Part shown: in pieces, positions 49,071 to 59,852 of the stretch
How positions within the stretch are numbered: the stretch's first letter is position 1
How the letters are laid out: each line of letters begins with the position of its first letter
Assembly (NCBI GenBank): GCA_963726085.1
Contig: CAVSAR010000002.1
Location: 524,497 to 588,496, forward strand
Source: ZC4RG30 sp963726085
Lineage (GTDB): Bacteria; Pseudomonadota; Gammaproteobacteria; Steroidobacterales; Steroidobacteraceae
DNA: 64,000 nt
Direction of reading: 5' to 3'
Made by a program: the position numbers and the translations under genes
The notes under the pieces: model-generated
Databases searched by the model: none
Seen by the model: the letters and a program-made list of their open reading frames with translations, nothing else
Told to the model about the DNA's origin: nothing

Positions 49071-51976
49071 ATGAGTAGCAGACAAGTCAATTCGCTCGTG
49101 GCCGCTGGCCGCGCACTCTTGTCCGTGGCGATTCTGACTTTGGCAATTGGCGTCCAACCCATATTGGCGCAGGTGCCGTCGGCCGAACAACTACAGATCT
49201 TCCAGAATCTGACGCCAGAGCAGCAGCAGGCGATATTGCAAAGCGTCTCTGGCGGGCAGCAGGGGAATGCCACCAATCCTGGTGCCACTTCCGGCAGGCC
49301 CCCTAATCAGACGGGCGAGAGTCGACAAGACGCCTTGCGCCGAGGGTCCTTCGGAACAAAAGACCTTGAAGCTCAGAATCCGATGCTCAAGGCCGATGAC
49401 ACCGTCATCGTGGAAATTTCTTTGCCGCCAACGCAAGCAGTAAAGGCTGCCGAAGACAAGAAAGACGCATCACAGTCCACTTTCCAGACCATGCAACCTG
49501 GGATGGTGATTGCAAAGCCGCCGGAAAGCACGTCAGTCCTGCGTCGCGGTCGTACGCTTGAGGACATCAGTCCAGGGGATCAGGCACGCTTGCAGAAACT
49601 GATCGACCTAGTCCTGTCCCGCAATCCCTACACTCTCGATCGCAGCGCCCAGTTAGATCTGCCCGGATTCGCCCCGATCGCGCTCGGCGGACTTACGGAA
49701 GAACAGGCAACGCAGCGGCTCCTAGTAGAGCCGGAATTGCTGCAGCTTGATGTGCGCATCGTTCGGCTACCGCTGGTCAAGGCAGGGTCGGCCGGGCTCA
49801 AGCCCTTTGGCTACGATCTCTTCGAAGGTGCGCCTTCTACGTTTTCACCAGTTTCGGACGTACCCGTTCCTGCTGATTATATCGTGGGTCCGGGCGACGA
49901 ATTTACGGTGCAGCTGTATGGGAGTCAGAACAAGACGCAGCGATTCGTGGTGAATAGAGAGGGCTTTGTGTCCTTCCCCGAGCTCGGGCCAGTCCGCGTC
50001 GCGGGGATGACGTTTAATGCGGTACGAGCCCGGATCGAGGAGCGGGTATCTCAGCAGATGATCGGCGTGCGTGCCAACGTCTCGATGGGTGACATTCGTT
50101 CGGTGCGCGTGTTCGTGCTCGGCGAGGCGCGCCAGCCGGGCAGTTACACGGTCAGTGGCCTCGCGACCATGACCACAGCGCTATTTGCATCAGGAGGCGT
50201 GAAACTGATTGGCTCGCTGCGCGACATCCAGCTGAAGCGGCAGGGTGCCGTAGTGGGGCACTTCGATCTTTATGATCTGTTGATCCGCGGCGACACCAGT
50301 GGCGATTCGAAACTGCAACCGGGCGACGTGATTTTCATCCCGCCCGTCGGCCCAACTGTCTCGATTGACGGGGAGGTGCGAAGACCAGCCATCTATGAGC
50401 TGCGCGGCGACACCAATACCTCAGGATTGCTGCAGTTGGCCGGGGGGCTTACCCCCAACGCCGATAGCAAGCGGTCCAGCATCACGCGTGTCGATGAACA
50501 GTCTCGGCGCGTTGTGCTGGCCGTTGATTTCAGCTCCGCGGAAGGCCGCTCTCAGATGCTGCGAAACGGCGATGAGCTGCGTGTTGCGCGCCTGCGCCCG
50601 CAGCTGGACTCGGGCGTGATGCTGGAAGGCTTTGTGCATCGAACCGGCCCGGTGGCATGGCATACCGGAATGCGCCTGAGTGAGGTCATCGGATCAATCG
50701 ACGAATTGAAGCCTGATGCTGATGCACACTACATCCTGATCCGCCGCGAATCAGGAGGCGATCGCAAGGTCGATGTGCTTTCAGCAGACCTGGTAGCCGC
50801 GCTGGCCGCACCAGGCAGCGCCGCGGATGTGGCGTTGATGCCCCGAGATCGGGTCATCGTGTTCGAACTCGCGCCCGGGCGCGAGCGAGTTATCCGGCCC
50901 ATACTGGACGAACTGCGCTTGCAGTCCGGCCTTGACAGGCCGACCGAACTGGTTCGTGTCGAGGGCGCAGGTGCGGGTTCCCGGTGAGTATCCTCTCGAA
51001 CCCGGAATGAAGGTCAGTGACCTGCTGCGCGCCGGGCGGAAACCTGGACTCGGCCGCATATGGTGGAAAGGCAGAATTGGCGCGCTACGAAGTGACCAAT
51101 GACGGTTCCCGCCAGACAGGGCTAATAGAAGTCGATCTCGCGGCGGTCCTGCGCGGAGATCGCGGCCGCGAATATTCCGTTGCGCCCGTTTGACTACCTG
51201 TTGATCAAGGAAACGCCCAACTGGACCGACCAGCAGTCGGTAACGTTGCGTGGAGAAGTGAGGTTCCCGGGCACCTATCCGATCCGGCACGGTGAGACGT
51301 TGTATCAGTTGCTGCAGCGGGCTGGCGGACTCACGCCACAGGCGTTTGCAAAGGGTAGCGCATTCACCCGGATAGAGCTTAAGCAGCGCGAGCAAAAGGC
51401 GTTAGACGTACTGAAGAGTCGCATGCAGGCAGACCTTGCATCATTGGCGCTGCAGGCGGCCAACGCAAACCAAGCGGGTGCAAGCCAGGCATTGGCTTCA
51501 GGGCAGTCTCTCTTGGGTCAATTGGAGAATTCGCAGGCCGTAGGTCGATTGGTGATAGACCTGCCGAGCCTGTTGGCCGCAAGGAGCTGGGATCGTCGAA
51601 GGACATAGTGCTGCGCGACGGCGACGCACTTGTCGTGCCGCTGCAGAAGCAGGAAGTGACCGTGGTCGGGGAGGTTCAAAGCGCTACATCGCACTTGTTT
51701 GCGTCTAACCTGGAGCGCGACGATTACATAGGCCTTAGCGGTGGCGCCACACAAAAGGCCGATGAAAAGCGGACCTACGTAGTGCGCGCTGATGGCAGCG
51801 TAGTTGGAAGCGATCGATCAATGTTCAGCCGTAGTCACAATGTCGCCATCCAACCAGGCGACACAATCGTGGTGCCTTACGACACCGAAAGGATGCCCAA
51901 GCTTCCGATGTGGCAGGCGATAACGACGATTATGTATAACCTTGCGATTGCAGTCGCTGCGGTGCACGCGCTCTGA
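49071..51976 (+). CDS. SLBB-domain polysaccharide export protein, Wza-like (four frameshifts)
   Basis: A large periplasmic/outer-membrane polysaccharide export protein, about 968 residues after correction. It has a signal peptide (ILTLAIGVQPILAQ), a Gln/Pro-rich segment, then the poly_export domain (DYIVGPGDEFTVQLYG) and repeated SLBB units (VFVLGEARQPGSYTV, VSIDGEVRRPAIYEL, MLEGFVHRTGPVAW, VTLRGEVRFPGTYPI, VTVVGEVQSATSHLF). The C-terminus has a hydrophobic helix. Frame changes near 50968, 51036, 51150-51190 and 51575 split it, yet every segment reads as SLBB sequence. It is much longer than E. coli Wza. ATG 49071 follows GGAGA. Confidence 0.85.
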
Positions 51977-52158
51977 TGTCGGATACAGGCATACATATCC
52001 AAGTGGAGATATAGGAACTACGAAGACCTTAATGCCGCTCCGACCATTTAAACAAGGATAGAGTGCGGCGGAACGTAGAGCAAAGTTCGGAGTGGCCGGA
52101 GTCGTTGACCAATTGCGCTTTGGCCTTGTCATTAGTGATGATCGAGACATTCTAGTTA

Positions 52159-53086
52159 ATGGAGCGCGTACGAGTGAAGCGACAGGGAATGGGTCGAGAG
52201 TGACCCTGATGCGATAGATGTCGGTGCACTCATATCCGTCATGTGGGCGGGTCGATGGTGTGTTGTGGTGGTCACAGCAATTTTCGCGATCAGCGGGTTC
52301 GCATACACGCTCCTTGCGAGGGAGTGGTATCAGGCAGACGTAGTGCTCATCCAAGCCGACAACAAGGGAACCTCGTCAACGTTAGGTCAGCTTGGCAATT
52401 TAGCAAGTCTAGCCGGCATAAATATCGGCAGTGTCGGCGGTAAGTCACCAGTTCCATTGGCGGTACTCCGTTCACGCGACTTTGCGCGAGAATTCATTCA
52501 GGATGAGAAATTATTACAGGTGATTATGTTTAGCAAAGTGGATGCCAAGACGGGAAAATGGATAGCGTCTGATCCAAAAAAGCAGCCAGACATTAGGGAT
52601 GCCGTCACGGAGTTCGATAAGCACGTTCGAGATGTATCTGAGGACAAAAAGACTGGGCTTGTAACGCTTTCGATAACCTGGACAGATCCAGAAACAGCGG
52701 CTGAGTGGGCGAACGTCTTGGTTGGCCGGCTCAATACGCGGCTCAGGAATCAGGCTATCGTCGAGGCGGAGGCGAATATCGACTACTTGCAGGGTCAAAT
52801 GGCATCAACCTCGATCCCGCCGCTCCAGCAGTCTATTGGTAAAGTGCTTGAATCGGAAATGGAGAAGTTGATGCTCGCCCGCGGGGAGGAAGAATTCGCG
52901 TTTAAGATCATTGATGCCGCAACTCCTCCGAAGAAGAGACAGTGGCCGAAAGGAATCTTGATCGTGGTGGCTAGCGCGGTATTTGGCGCGCTTTTGGCGA
53001 CGACATATCTGCTCGTCCAGAGCTCAGGCCGTCTGAAGCTAACCCGGACCGAGGCACCGAATTCTGGCGAAGATCGCGAATTGTGA
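52159..53086 (+). CDS. wzz: Wzz-like chain length determinant (N-terminal frameshift)
   Basis: Polysaccharide co-polymerase that sets chain length with Wzy. The supported frame from 52241 begins MWAGRWCVVVVTAIFAISGF, the first membrane helix, and ends with the second helix after the Pro-rich ATPPKKRQWPKG. Upstream in the same frame, SDPDAIDVGALISV is typical Wzz N-terminal sequence but no start codon lies before a TGA. ATG 52159 in another frame reads MERVRVKRQGMG and probably joins it through one indel near 52190. There is no C-terminal tyrosine kinase domain. Confidence 0.8.
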
Positions 53087-53139
53087 TGTTTGCTGGGCTG
53101 TATTTGTCTAACGGACAGTCGGACCATTCTCAACTTGTC

Positions 53140-53931
53140 TCACTTTCGGAGTGTCGCGCAGTAGACGGCTCGCATATCGGGTCCTTCTGGTCCCACAATC
53201 TCTCGAACTTCAAAGTTGCTGAGCCCCTTCAAGAACGCACACACGTCCGGACCAAAGCTCCAGTACGCCGCGATTCCATCATCCGAATTGGGGTCCAAAT
53301 GAAACTCCGGTTCTCCAATAAAGGAGATCGTACCGTTTGCAGTCCACGCTTTCCTATAAGTGGGACTCCCGTTCAAAGTTGTAAAGATGGCGCCCCCTTG
53401 TTCTCTTCTGACTGTAGATAGCGGCACAGTGAATAAGAAGTACCCGTCCTTGGCCAAAACCCTGGATATCTCTGAGAGCGCGGATTCCAGCCGCTCAATG
53501 TGTTCCAGTACGTCACAAGCTACAATCAAGTGCACGCTCTCGTCTGAAAAACTCAGTCGCGTCAAGTCTTCGTTTTGGGCACCTTCGAATCTCGGATCTC
53601 GCAAGACGCATCCCATCGGACTATCTTGGATATAGGCTGTACGAATATATCTGCAGCTGGAGGAAAGAGTCGAAATGAGGTTACGGAGCGGTGATCTGTG
53701 GTCGGTTTCCACAACTATCGCGCCGGCGGGGAGCCTCGGAAAGATTTGCCGAAGGGCGATCGCCATCAGTTCGTATCGCCGGTTGCTCTTGCAAATTACA
53801 CATACCCAACTCTCGTCAGCGCGCGAGATCCCCACAAATATGGATCGATTGCTACATGACCGGCACCTGCGCACCTCGTATCGGCCAGCGACAAGGGATG
53901 CGAATACGCTTACAAGCGTGCTGATCTTCAT
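53140..53931 (-). CDS. class I methyltransferase with N-terminal zinc ribbon
   Basis: A 263-residue protein encoded against the main direction of the locus. The N-terminus contains CRSCSN and CVICKS, a four-cysteine zinc-ribbon-like element at about 23-47. The later part is a Methyltransf_11 core: LSFSDESVHLIVACDVLEHIE and LAKDGYFLFTVPL. The glycine-rich SAM loop is poorly conserved (VVETDHRSPLRNLI). It may methylate a sugar of the polysaccharide unit; this is inferred from context only. Base composition is lower in G+C than the flanking core genome. Confidence 0.7.
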   Translation of the reverse strand: MKISTLVSVFASLVAGRYEVRRCRSCSNRSIFVGISRADESWVCVICKSNRRYELMAIALRQIFPRLPAGAIVVETDHRSPLRNLISTLSSSCRYIRTAYIQDSPMGCVLRDPRFEGAQNEDLTRLSFSDESVHLIVACDVLEHIERLESALSEISRVLAKDGYFLFTVPLSTVRREQGGAIFTTLNGSPTYRKAWTANGTISFIGEPEFHLDPNSDDGIAAYWSFGPDVCAFLKGLSNFEVREIVGPEGPDMRAVYCATLRK

Positions 53932-54672
53932 GGCCTTCCACGTACCAACAGAGCATTATGTGGACTTGATTCCGGCGCTCGCAAATCGGGATTCGACTGC
54001 ATTGTCATCTAATCTTCCTCGTCGTAGATATTAGCAGGCAGAGGCCATGTTCATCATTTCAGGTCAGTTCGAATGCGCGACTCGCCCGCTTGAAAAGACC
54101 GAGATCTTACTGTAGCGGACACTTGTGGACTACCCAACTAAGCGTAGGCATTTGTCACGTCGGAAGCGTCAAACGAGGCCCTTACATCGAACCGCTGACT
54201 TTACTTCTATGCCAAGCGCTGTGCGCACCATGCGACCGCAAAGGGCAATAACGGACTCTGGTGCGGCAGGGATAACCACTTTCGATCTCTATATGGACCA
54301 GGTTGGGATCGATCACGTAGCACCAAGAGAATATCCGCGACAATTGCCACGTTTGGCGACGACGTACAGAGGGGCTTGATGTGCGGAAACGCAGAACCCT
54401 GGAACAGGCATCGGTGTCTCCTGACCACTCGGCTCTGAGCCCGCAACTCGTTTCTGACTACGATTGTTGCACAGCCCCCAGACCGGCACTCCAGATCGCA
54501 TTGACATACCGCTGTCGTGCTTTCTTCTTCACGCGGGCTGGCTCGTCAATGTCCTTCCGACATGTGCCGCATTACTTGGCACGCAGGAAGCGGGGGCCCG
54601 CGATGTATTCTGGCAAGCGCCGGTGGAAAGTTTGCACATTCACGGTGTGCATCACGCGACGTCACTAGAAAA
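53932..54672. other. 740-bp region without a supportable gene
   Basis: I see no intact gene. Short open frames on both strands give no recognisable domain. On the minus strand near 54330-54180, fragments in two frames (YVIDPNLVHIEI, then ESVIALCGRMVRTALGIEV) vaguely recall hexapeptide acyltransferases, which would fit a decayed O-acetyltransferase, but the match is too weak to annotate as a gene. The region lies between a minus-strand methyltransferase and wzx. Confidence 0.35.
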
Positions 54673-56064
54673 ATGCTAGCGCGAATTGCTTCGTCTGCTT
54701 TAGCGAATATCGCATTCGGGATGACCGCCACAATGACACAGGTCGCGCTGGCCGGGATGATATCTCGCTCAGCCAGTGCGGTCGATCTCGGCGCTTGGTC
54801 CGTAATTGCGGCTTTCGGCAGCTTTGCGCCGCTACTATCTTGCGGCATGGCCGTAGCCGTTGCACGGCGACTAACACACATTCGGTCGACGATGCGTAAG
54901 GATGAAGTAGAGCGACACGAATCGTCGTTGATGACTGTTGCCCGACTGCTTTCAGGAAGGCTGACGACCACAGGTGTACTGCTCGCTCTACTGTTCGCGT
55001 GTGCGTTTCCGTTGATTTACCCGGATCTCGTTGGGCGCAGTTCCAGCGCAACGCAGGTCTCGGCATTTCTTTCTGTGGTCGGTGCCTGCTGGATAGTCGC
55101 GTCGCAGCCGTTCTACGGGTGGTTAATCGCCGAACACAGGAATTGGAGCATCGCATTGTCTGGTCTCGCTGGGCGCGGCGCCGCAGTTATTCTTGCGGGG
55201 GTGGCCATTTTCTCGTTGGGTGTCAAACCACTAATATCGGTCGGCGCCTGCTCGCTCAGTCTCTGGGTCGGATTGGTCGTAATGAGACAGGCAACCGACT
55301 GTAAATCAGCGTCTGTCGATAAGGGTATTGTCGGTCGAGAGAGAGAAGCGTTGGTTCCGATCATTCGGGGATTTGGTGTCTGGAGTCTCACGTCTGCCGC
55401 AATTCAGGCCAGCACCGTACCAATTCTTGCATTTTTAAATCCAGCGGTGGCTACGCCGTCGTTTCTCGCGTTCACTCTCGTGGGTGCCTTGATTGGAATG
55501 ACGTCGGCGATGGCCAATGCCTTGCTAGCGCCGATCGCGAAGCAGATAGCCGAGAATCGACGTCACGCATTGTTCCTCACGGTCTCGGTTTCGAATGTGA
55601 TTCTGTGGACGACAATCACAGCTTCGAGTCTCGCGGTGTACTTTCTATTGGATATCATAATGCCCGTCTGGATAGGTGCCCAGGTCGGTGGAGTAGGCAT
55701 GTGCAAGACCTATTTCGCTATTTTCGCTCTCCAGCACAGCCTGAGGGTGACGGGCGTGGCGTCTTCGATCGCTGTGGCTATGGGCGGGACGTCTAGGGCC
55801 TTGATCTACTCGACACTGATCGAAGCAGGCCTTTTTGTTGCGCTTGCAATTCCTGTAGGCCTTATTTCCGGAACCATGGCCTATCTTGTCGGACTGATAG
55901 GGGCTGGGAGCATCGGTTCGTTGGCGGTCGTTGGAACTGCGATTTGGACAGCACCGGTCGCGGACGCCGAACGCGGAAGCTGGAAAAAGTTGGCCGTCAG
56001 TGCTCTAGTTCTGCAATTGCTCAGCTTCGCTATCTGGGGCGCGGTCTTGCATGGCGCCGCGTAA
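54673..56064 (+). CDS. wzx: Wzx-type polysaccharide flippase
   Basis: A 463-residue polytopic membrane protein of the MOP superfamily with roughly a dozen hydrophobic segments. The N-terminus MLARIASSALANIAFGMTATMTQVALAGMI is typical of Wzx/RfbX proteins, which flip undecaprenyl-linked repeat units to the periplasm. I start at ATG 54673; an open frame extends upstream to 54517 but that part is hydrophilic and Arg/Cys-rich, unlike a flippase. Assignment rests on topology and context, since Wzx sequences diverge strongly. Confidence 0.75.
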   Translation: MLARIASSALANIAFGMTATMTQVALAGMISRSASAVDLGAWSVIAAFGSFAPLLSCGMAVAVARRLTHIRSTMRKDEVERHESSLMTVARLLSGRLTTTGVLLALLFACAFPLIYPDLVGRSSSATQVSAFLSVVGACWIVASQPFYGWLIAEHRNWSIALSGLAGRGAAVILAGVAIFSLGVKPLISVGACSLSLWVGLVVMRQATDCKSASVDKGIVGREREALVPIIRGFGVWSLTSAAIQASTVPILAFLNPAVATPSFLAFTLVGALIGMTSAMANALLAPIAKQIAENRRHALFLTVSVSNVILWTTITASSLAVYFLLDIIMPVWIGAQVGGVGMCKTYFAIFALQHSLRVTGVASSIAVAMGGTSRALIYSTLIEAGLFVALAIPVGLISGTMAYLVGLIGAGSIGSLAVVGTAIWTAPVADAERGSWKKLAVSALVLQLLSFAIWGAVLHGAA

Positions 56065-56278
56065 TTGTCGCAAATGACGCGCGAATGTGAAATGCGGCAT
56101 CGCTTGCTTTCGAACTTGTGACGAATCTAGCGGATGTCGCTAGTCAAAGTTGTCCGATTCTTGTCGCAAGGGTACGTAAGAGCATGATCCCCTGGATGTC
56201 AATGATGGAGCGCATGTGTGAGTATTGTGGTATCCACGGCGAAGCTTTTTCGCTCCATCCAGCGAACGTGCAATTCGA

Positions 56279-57556
56279 ATGAAAGACGTTTCTGAAGGCC
56301 ACCGGAAATCATACCTATCCACGCCGATCTCGCTCGCACTCGCGTTGGTGATCTTTCTCCCCACACTGGTCTTCTACCTGGGCCTCTCAGATTCGCTTGC
56401 ATTAGGGGCCAGCATTGCGGGGTTGCTAGTAGTTCTCGGATGGATTGTGCGAGGTCCGAGTTTGGGGAAACGGGCGCTCTACCGCGCGCTATTTGTTCTT
56501 GCAGTTTTGTATGTGACTGTGCTGTCTCATCTTTTGATCGCAAGTCTTATCGGGCGAGTGGACTTTCTTAGGGCCTGTTTGTCCCTTCTGCCTTTGACCT
56601 CGATATTTGTCGGAGGCGTGGTCCTGGGCGAGTGGCTCATGGTTTCATCAGCGGTCCGTGTGCACCGTGCTGCATATGTATTCTTTGGGATGTTGTTGCT
56701 CTTTTCGTTCCTGCCATCTACTGGCATCCCGATCCTCGCACCCAGCGCTGGGCGCTATTACAACAAGCCCGTATTCCCATTCACTGAGCCCTCACACTTC
56801 GCGTTGGTCTTCATTCCGTTGTTGCTATATTGCTGCGTCACTGCTCGAGGTCTGCTGCGAATTCTCGTTTTGGCGTTTGGCCTTTCTGTCGTTCTATTAC
56901 TTCAGAGCCTCACCCTCGCTGTGGGGTGGGTCATTGTGGTCGCCATTTGTGTGCGTGGCATTGTCCTTCCGGTAATTGCGTTATCGCTCGTGGCGATTGC
57001 CACGCAGTTCGATTTGTCTTACTACACGGATAGGCTGAATGTCAGTGCCGAGTCCAGTAACTTGTCCACACTAGTCTATGTGCAAGGCTGGCAAATGTTA
57101 TCCGAGGCATTGGAGCGCTCATATGCCTGGGGTGTTGGATTTCAGCAGCTTGGTCTTCAGGGAACAGACGTGGTCACTGCAAATGTCATTGTCGAGCTCG
57201 TTGGCGACAATGTGAATATATTGGACGGTGGCTTCACATTTGCGAAGGTAGTTGGTGAGTTCGGATGCCTGGGCATGATCGTCGTCATCTTTTTTGTACG
57301 AGCATCTGTCAGGTCGTTCGTAGCGCTGCGTCGGGCGGCCTCAGCAACTGGTCGGAGCGCTCCAGCGGAGGTTCTGGCAAACGCGATTACGGTCGGGTAT
57401 ATGGTAGAGCTATTTGTGAGAGGGGAGGGCTACTTTACTGGCACGGCGATCCTTTTGGTGGGGTCATTGTACTTGCTGCGCCATCGCCACCGACCAGTGG
57501 GTCGTCGCGGTGGCTTTGCCATATACCCACACGCCGCAGCGCGCATTTATAGGTGA
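56279..57556 (+). CDS. wzy: Wzy-type O-antigen/capsule polymerase
   Basis: A 425-residue membrane protein with about 10 hydrophobic segments. A long loop in the middle contains PFTEPSHFALVFIPL, a pattern seen in Wzy periplasmic loops with conserved Glu/His. The C-terminal region reads NILDGGFTFAKVVGEFGCLGM. It polymerises lipid-linked repeat units under Wzz control. ATG 56279 is chosen over an in-frame upstream start at 56225. A decayed relative of its 3' half lies at 59853-60120. Confidence 0.72.
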   Translation: MKDVSEGHRKSYLSTPISLALALVIFLPTLVFYLGLSDSLALGASIAGLLVVLGWIVRGPSLGKRALYRALFVLAVLYVTVLSHLLIASLIGRVDFLRACLSLLPLTSIFVGGVVLGEWLMVSSAVRVHRAAYVFFGMLLLFSFLPSTGIPILAPSAGRYYNKPVFPFTEPSHFALVFIPLLLYCCVTARGLLRILVLAFGLSVVLLLQSLTLAVGWVIVVAICVRGIVLPVIALSLVAIATQFDLSYYTDRLNVSAESSNLSTLVYVQGWQMLSEALERSYAWGVGFQQLGLQGTDVVTANVIVELVGDNVNILDGGFTFAKVVGEFGCLGMIVVIFFVRASVRSFVALRRAASATGRSAPAEVLANAITVGYMVELFVRGEGYFTGTAILLVGSLYLLRHRHRPVGRRGGFAIYPHAAARIYR

Positions 57557-57598
57557 GATCCAGCAATCGCGGGTTCTTCAGTTCCATCCATACATATT

Positions 57599-58501
57599 TT
57601 ACTTGGGCGCCACTCGGGAATCCTCATGGTCTCGCATGCCCTCCCTCATAGCCACCATGCGTAATCGGAACTGGCGCCAGGTATCCCATCTAAACAATGC
57701 GCGCACCAGGCTCTTAGCGAACATTACGATGACCGTATAGAATGTCATGGCTGGGCCAAAGTGCTTCCGAACGAAATACAACTGATTCTTATGAAATTGC
57801 CGAATAGAGAAGTCTGACGTCTGGCCGCCAGTGAGCGAACTCGCCTTATGTGCCAGCACGACGCCGTGAGAATATAAGATGGGTATGCGAGCCTTCTTCA
57901 ATCTCATACAGAGATCTCCGTCCTCCCAGTAGACAAAGTACCGTTCGTCAAGCAATCCGACTTCATCGAAGACGGAGCGCTCCACCATTAGGCAGCACGC
58001 GGGAGCATATTCCACGGCGCGAACCTCGCTGGTTTGTTGTGCGTCGGGGAGTGCGTACCGATCATGAAAACAAGTGCAGCCTCGAGGCGCCGCGAAGTGC
58101 CCCCCGCAATACCAATTCAGCTCTGGGCGATCAAAGAATGTAATGCGTGGAGTAATCACTCGCCCATCGTACTTTGACATTAGTCCATCAAGATCTGCGA
58201 ATAGTGTTGGTGAGAATTCCGTATCGTTATTTAGTAGAAGAATGCGATCAAATCCACGCTGAAGGAAATGTTTGATCCCAATATTGCTCGCCTTCGCAAA
58301 CCCGGTATTCGACTCAAGCAGTAGAGAGACAACGCGCTTATCGTCTAGGCTTGTGGCTATGTGCCGCGTCGTGTCTGTCGAAGCGTTGTCCACGATGAGA
58401 ACCTCAAAGTCGATCTCTCTCTGGGCTAGGCAGCACTGAAGGAAAGGCAGAAGTACAGAACCGCTATTGAAGGTTACCGTTACGACGCCAAGACGATTCA
58501 T
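57599..58501 (-). CDS. family 2 glycosyltransferase, rhamnosyltransferase-like
   Basis: A GT-A fold glycosyltransferase of 300 residues. VVTVTFNSGSVLLPFL starts the nucleotide-binding region; the acidic motif is ILLLNNDTEF (an NND in place of DxD), and the acceptor-site element FVYWEDGDLCMRLKKA is typical of GT2 rhamnosyltransferase-like enzymes. C-terminal amphipathic segments may attach it to the membrane. It is encoded opposite to wzx and wzy. The donor and linkage cannot be assigned. Confidence 0.85.
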   Translation of the reverse strand: MNRLGVVTVTFNSGSVLLPFLQCCLAQREIDFEVLIVDNASTDTTRHIATSLDDKRVVSLLLESNTGFAKASNIGIKHFLQRGFDRILLLNNDTEFSPTLFADLDGLMSKYDGRVITPRITFFDRPELNWYCGGHFAAPRGCTCFHDRYALPDAQQTSEVRAVEYAPACCLMVERSVFDEVGLLDERYFVYWEDGDLCMRLKKARIPILYSHGVVLAHKASSLTGGQTSDFSIRQFHKNQLYFVRKHFGPAMTFYTVIVMFAKSLVRALFRWDTWRQFRLRMVAMREGMRDHEDSRVAPK

Positions 58502-58672
58502 GGCAGACTCCCGCTAAAATGTTTTCGTTCCTTGCTGAGCAAGGATCGCAGAATCACCTTACCCCAGATCCAATCGATTGCGAAGAATCGATGTGACTTC
58601 AGGTTCGCCGGAGTTATGATTGGGACTGCCCTTCACAAAACCGGCGGCGTGAATCTCGACGTATCCGAAACT

Positions 58673-59452
58673 ATGGCACATATAGAGCAAATGGAATTTT
58701 TAGCACTTGTGCGCAGGCGCTACGCAAGCGTTTTCGAGGGCGCGTCGATACTTGAAATTGGATCGTATGATGTCAATGGCTCGGTACGAGGGCACTTCCT
58801 TGACGCTGGAGTGAAGGAGTACATCGGAGTGGATTTGACTCCGGGGCCCGGAGTGGACGTGGTGCGGTCCGGTCACGAGCTGGAATACGCGGATGGGTAT
58901 TTTCGAGTGACCATCTCCAGCGAATGTTTCGAGCACAACCCATATTGGCTGCAGACGTTTGGAAACATGATCCGCATGACGGCGCCCGGCGGCCTAGTGG
59001 TAATGACGTGCGCAACTCTCGGTAGGCTGGAACATGGCACAAGGCGTTCCGCCGCGTCGCTTTCCCCTGGTACGTCGGCAACAGGAATCGACTATTACAA
59101 AAATCTTACTCAGCAAGACTTCGAAAGTCGCTTAGAACTTGGCAACGATTTCGAACGGCACTCCTTCTTTCACGTGAGAGCTTCTCACGACCTTTATTTC
59201 ATTGGCATTCGCAGGGGAGCGATGCCATCGCTGCCAGATCCAGTTTCGCTATTCAAGGAAGTTAGAATCATTGAATCGGCGTCTCGTCGCAAAATGGGGT
59301 TCTTCAAGTATAGCTTGTACAGGATTGGATACCGGTTCCCTCTTAATTCTCTATTTGCGCTTATGGGTGAAAGTGCATTTCAGCGGGTCGGACTGGTCTA
59401 CCACGGTCTTTGGCTTGGACTCGTGCGCGCACTGCTGCAAAAGAAGTTGTAG
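58673..59452 (+). CDS. class I SAM-dependent methyltransferase
   Basis: A methyltransferase of about 259 residues. SAM motif I is ILEIGSYDVNGSVRGHF, the acidic motif II is EYIGVDLTPGPGVDVV, and the later motif is FRVTISSECFEHNPYWLQTFGNMIRMTAPGGLVVMT. I prefer ATG 58673 (MAHIEQMEFLALVRRRY), the usual start in this family; in-frame starts at 58616 (ATG) and 58532 (TTG) exist. It is divergent from the GT2 gene. Likely decorates the polysaccharide or a sugar precursor, by context only. Confidence 0.78.
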   Translation: MAHIEQMEFLALVRRRYASVFEGASILEIGSYDVNGSVRGHFLDAGVKEYIGVDLTPGPGVDVVRSGHELEYADGYFRVTISSECFEHNPYWLQTFGNMIRMTAPGGLVVMTCATLGRLEHGTRRSAASLSPGTSATGIDYYKNLTQQDFESRLELGNDFERHSFFHVRASHDLYFIGIRRGAMPSLPDPVSLFKEVRIIESASRRKMGFFKYSLYRIGYRFPLNSLFALMGESAFQRVGLVYHGLWLGLVRALLQKKL

Positions 59453-59852
59453 GTTCGTATTTGCGGACCTTGCTTAAGAATCTCGAAGCAGTGGATTACA
59501 AGGATCAGTTTGTGCGTCGCCCTCCAAGTCTCAGGGCAGTAGGCGATAGGTGATTGTTTATGCGGAACGCGTGAGGCGCGAGTGAAAGTGTGATGGTGAC
59601 GTCATGGTGGTGAATCGCGTTCCGGGAATCGCCACGCACGGGGACGCGTGGCGCATCAGCCGCGTTGCCGTGCGGCGCACAATCCGTATAGGGCTGCTAC
59701 TGTACTTCCGTTGAATGCCGTATGGCTGCGCCCATAGGCTCCTGCCTCTTTCATAGTGGAGTCTCCAGTGGTATTGGGGCGGTTCGACTTGGTCTGAACG
59801 AGACAATCGCGTCGGACTCTAACCAAAGTTTACCTTCATTGAGGAATGTGCA
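59453..59852. other. 400-bp region without a recognisable gene
   Basis: Only short frames in all six readings. The segment holds no promoter or repeat I can support and leads into the decayed wzy fragment. It may be further eroded polysaccharide gene sequence. Confidence 0.4.
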
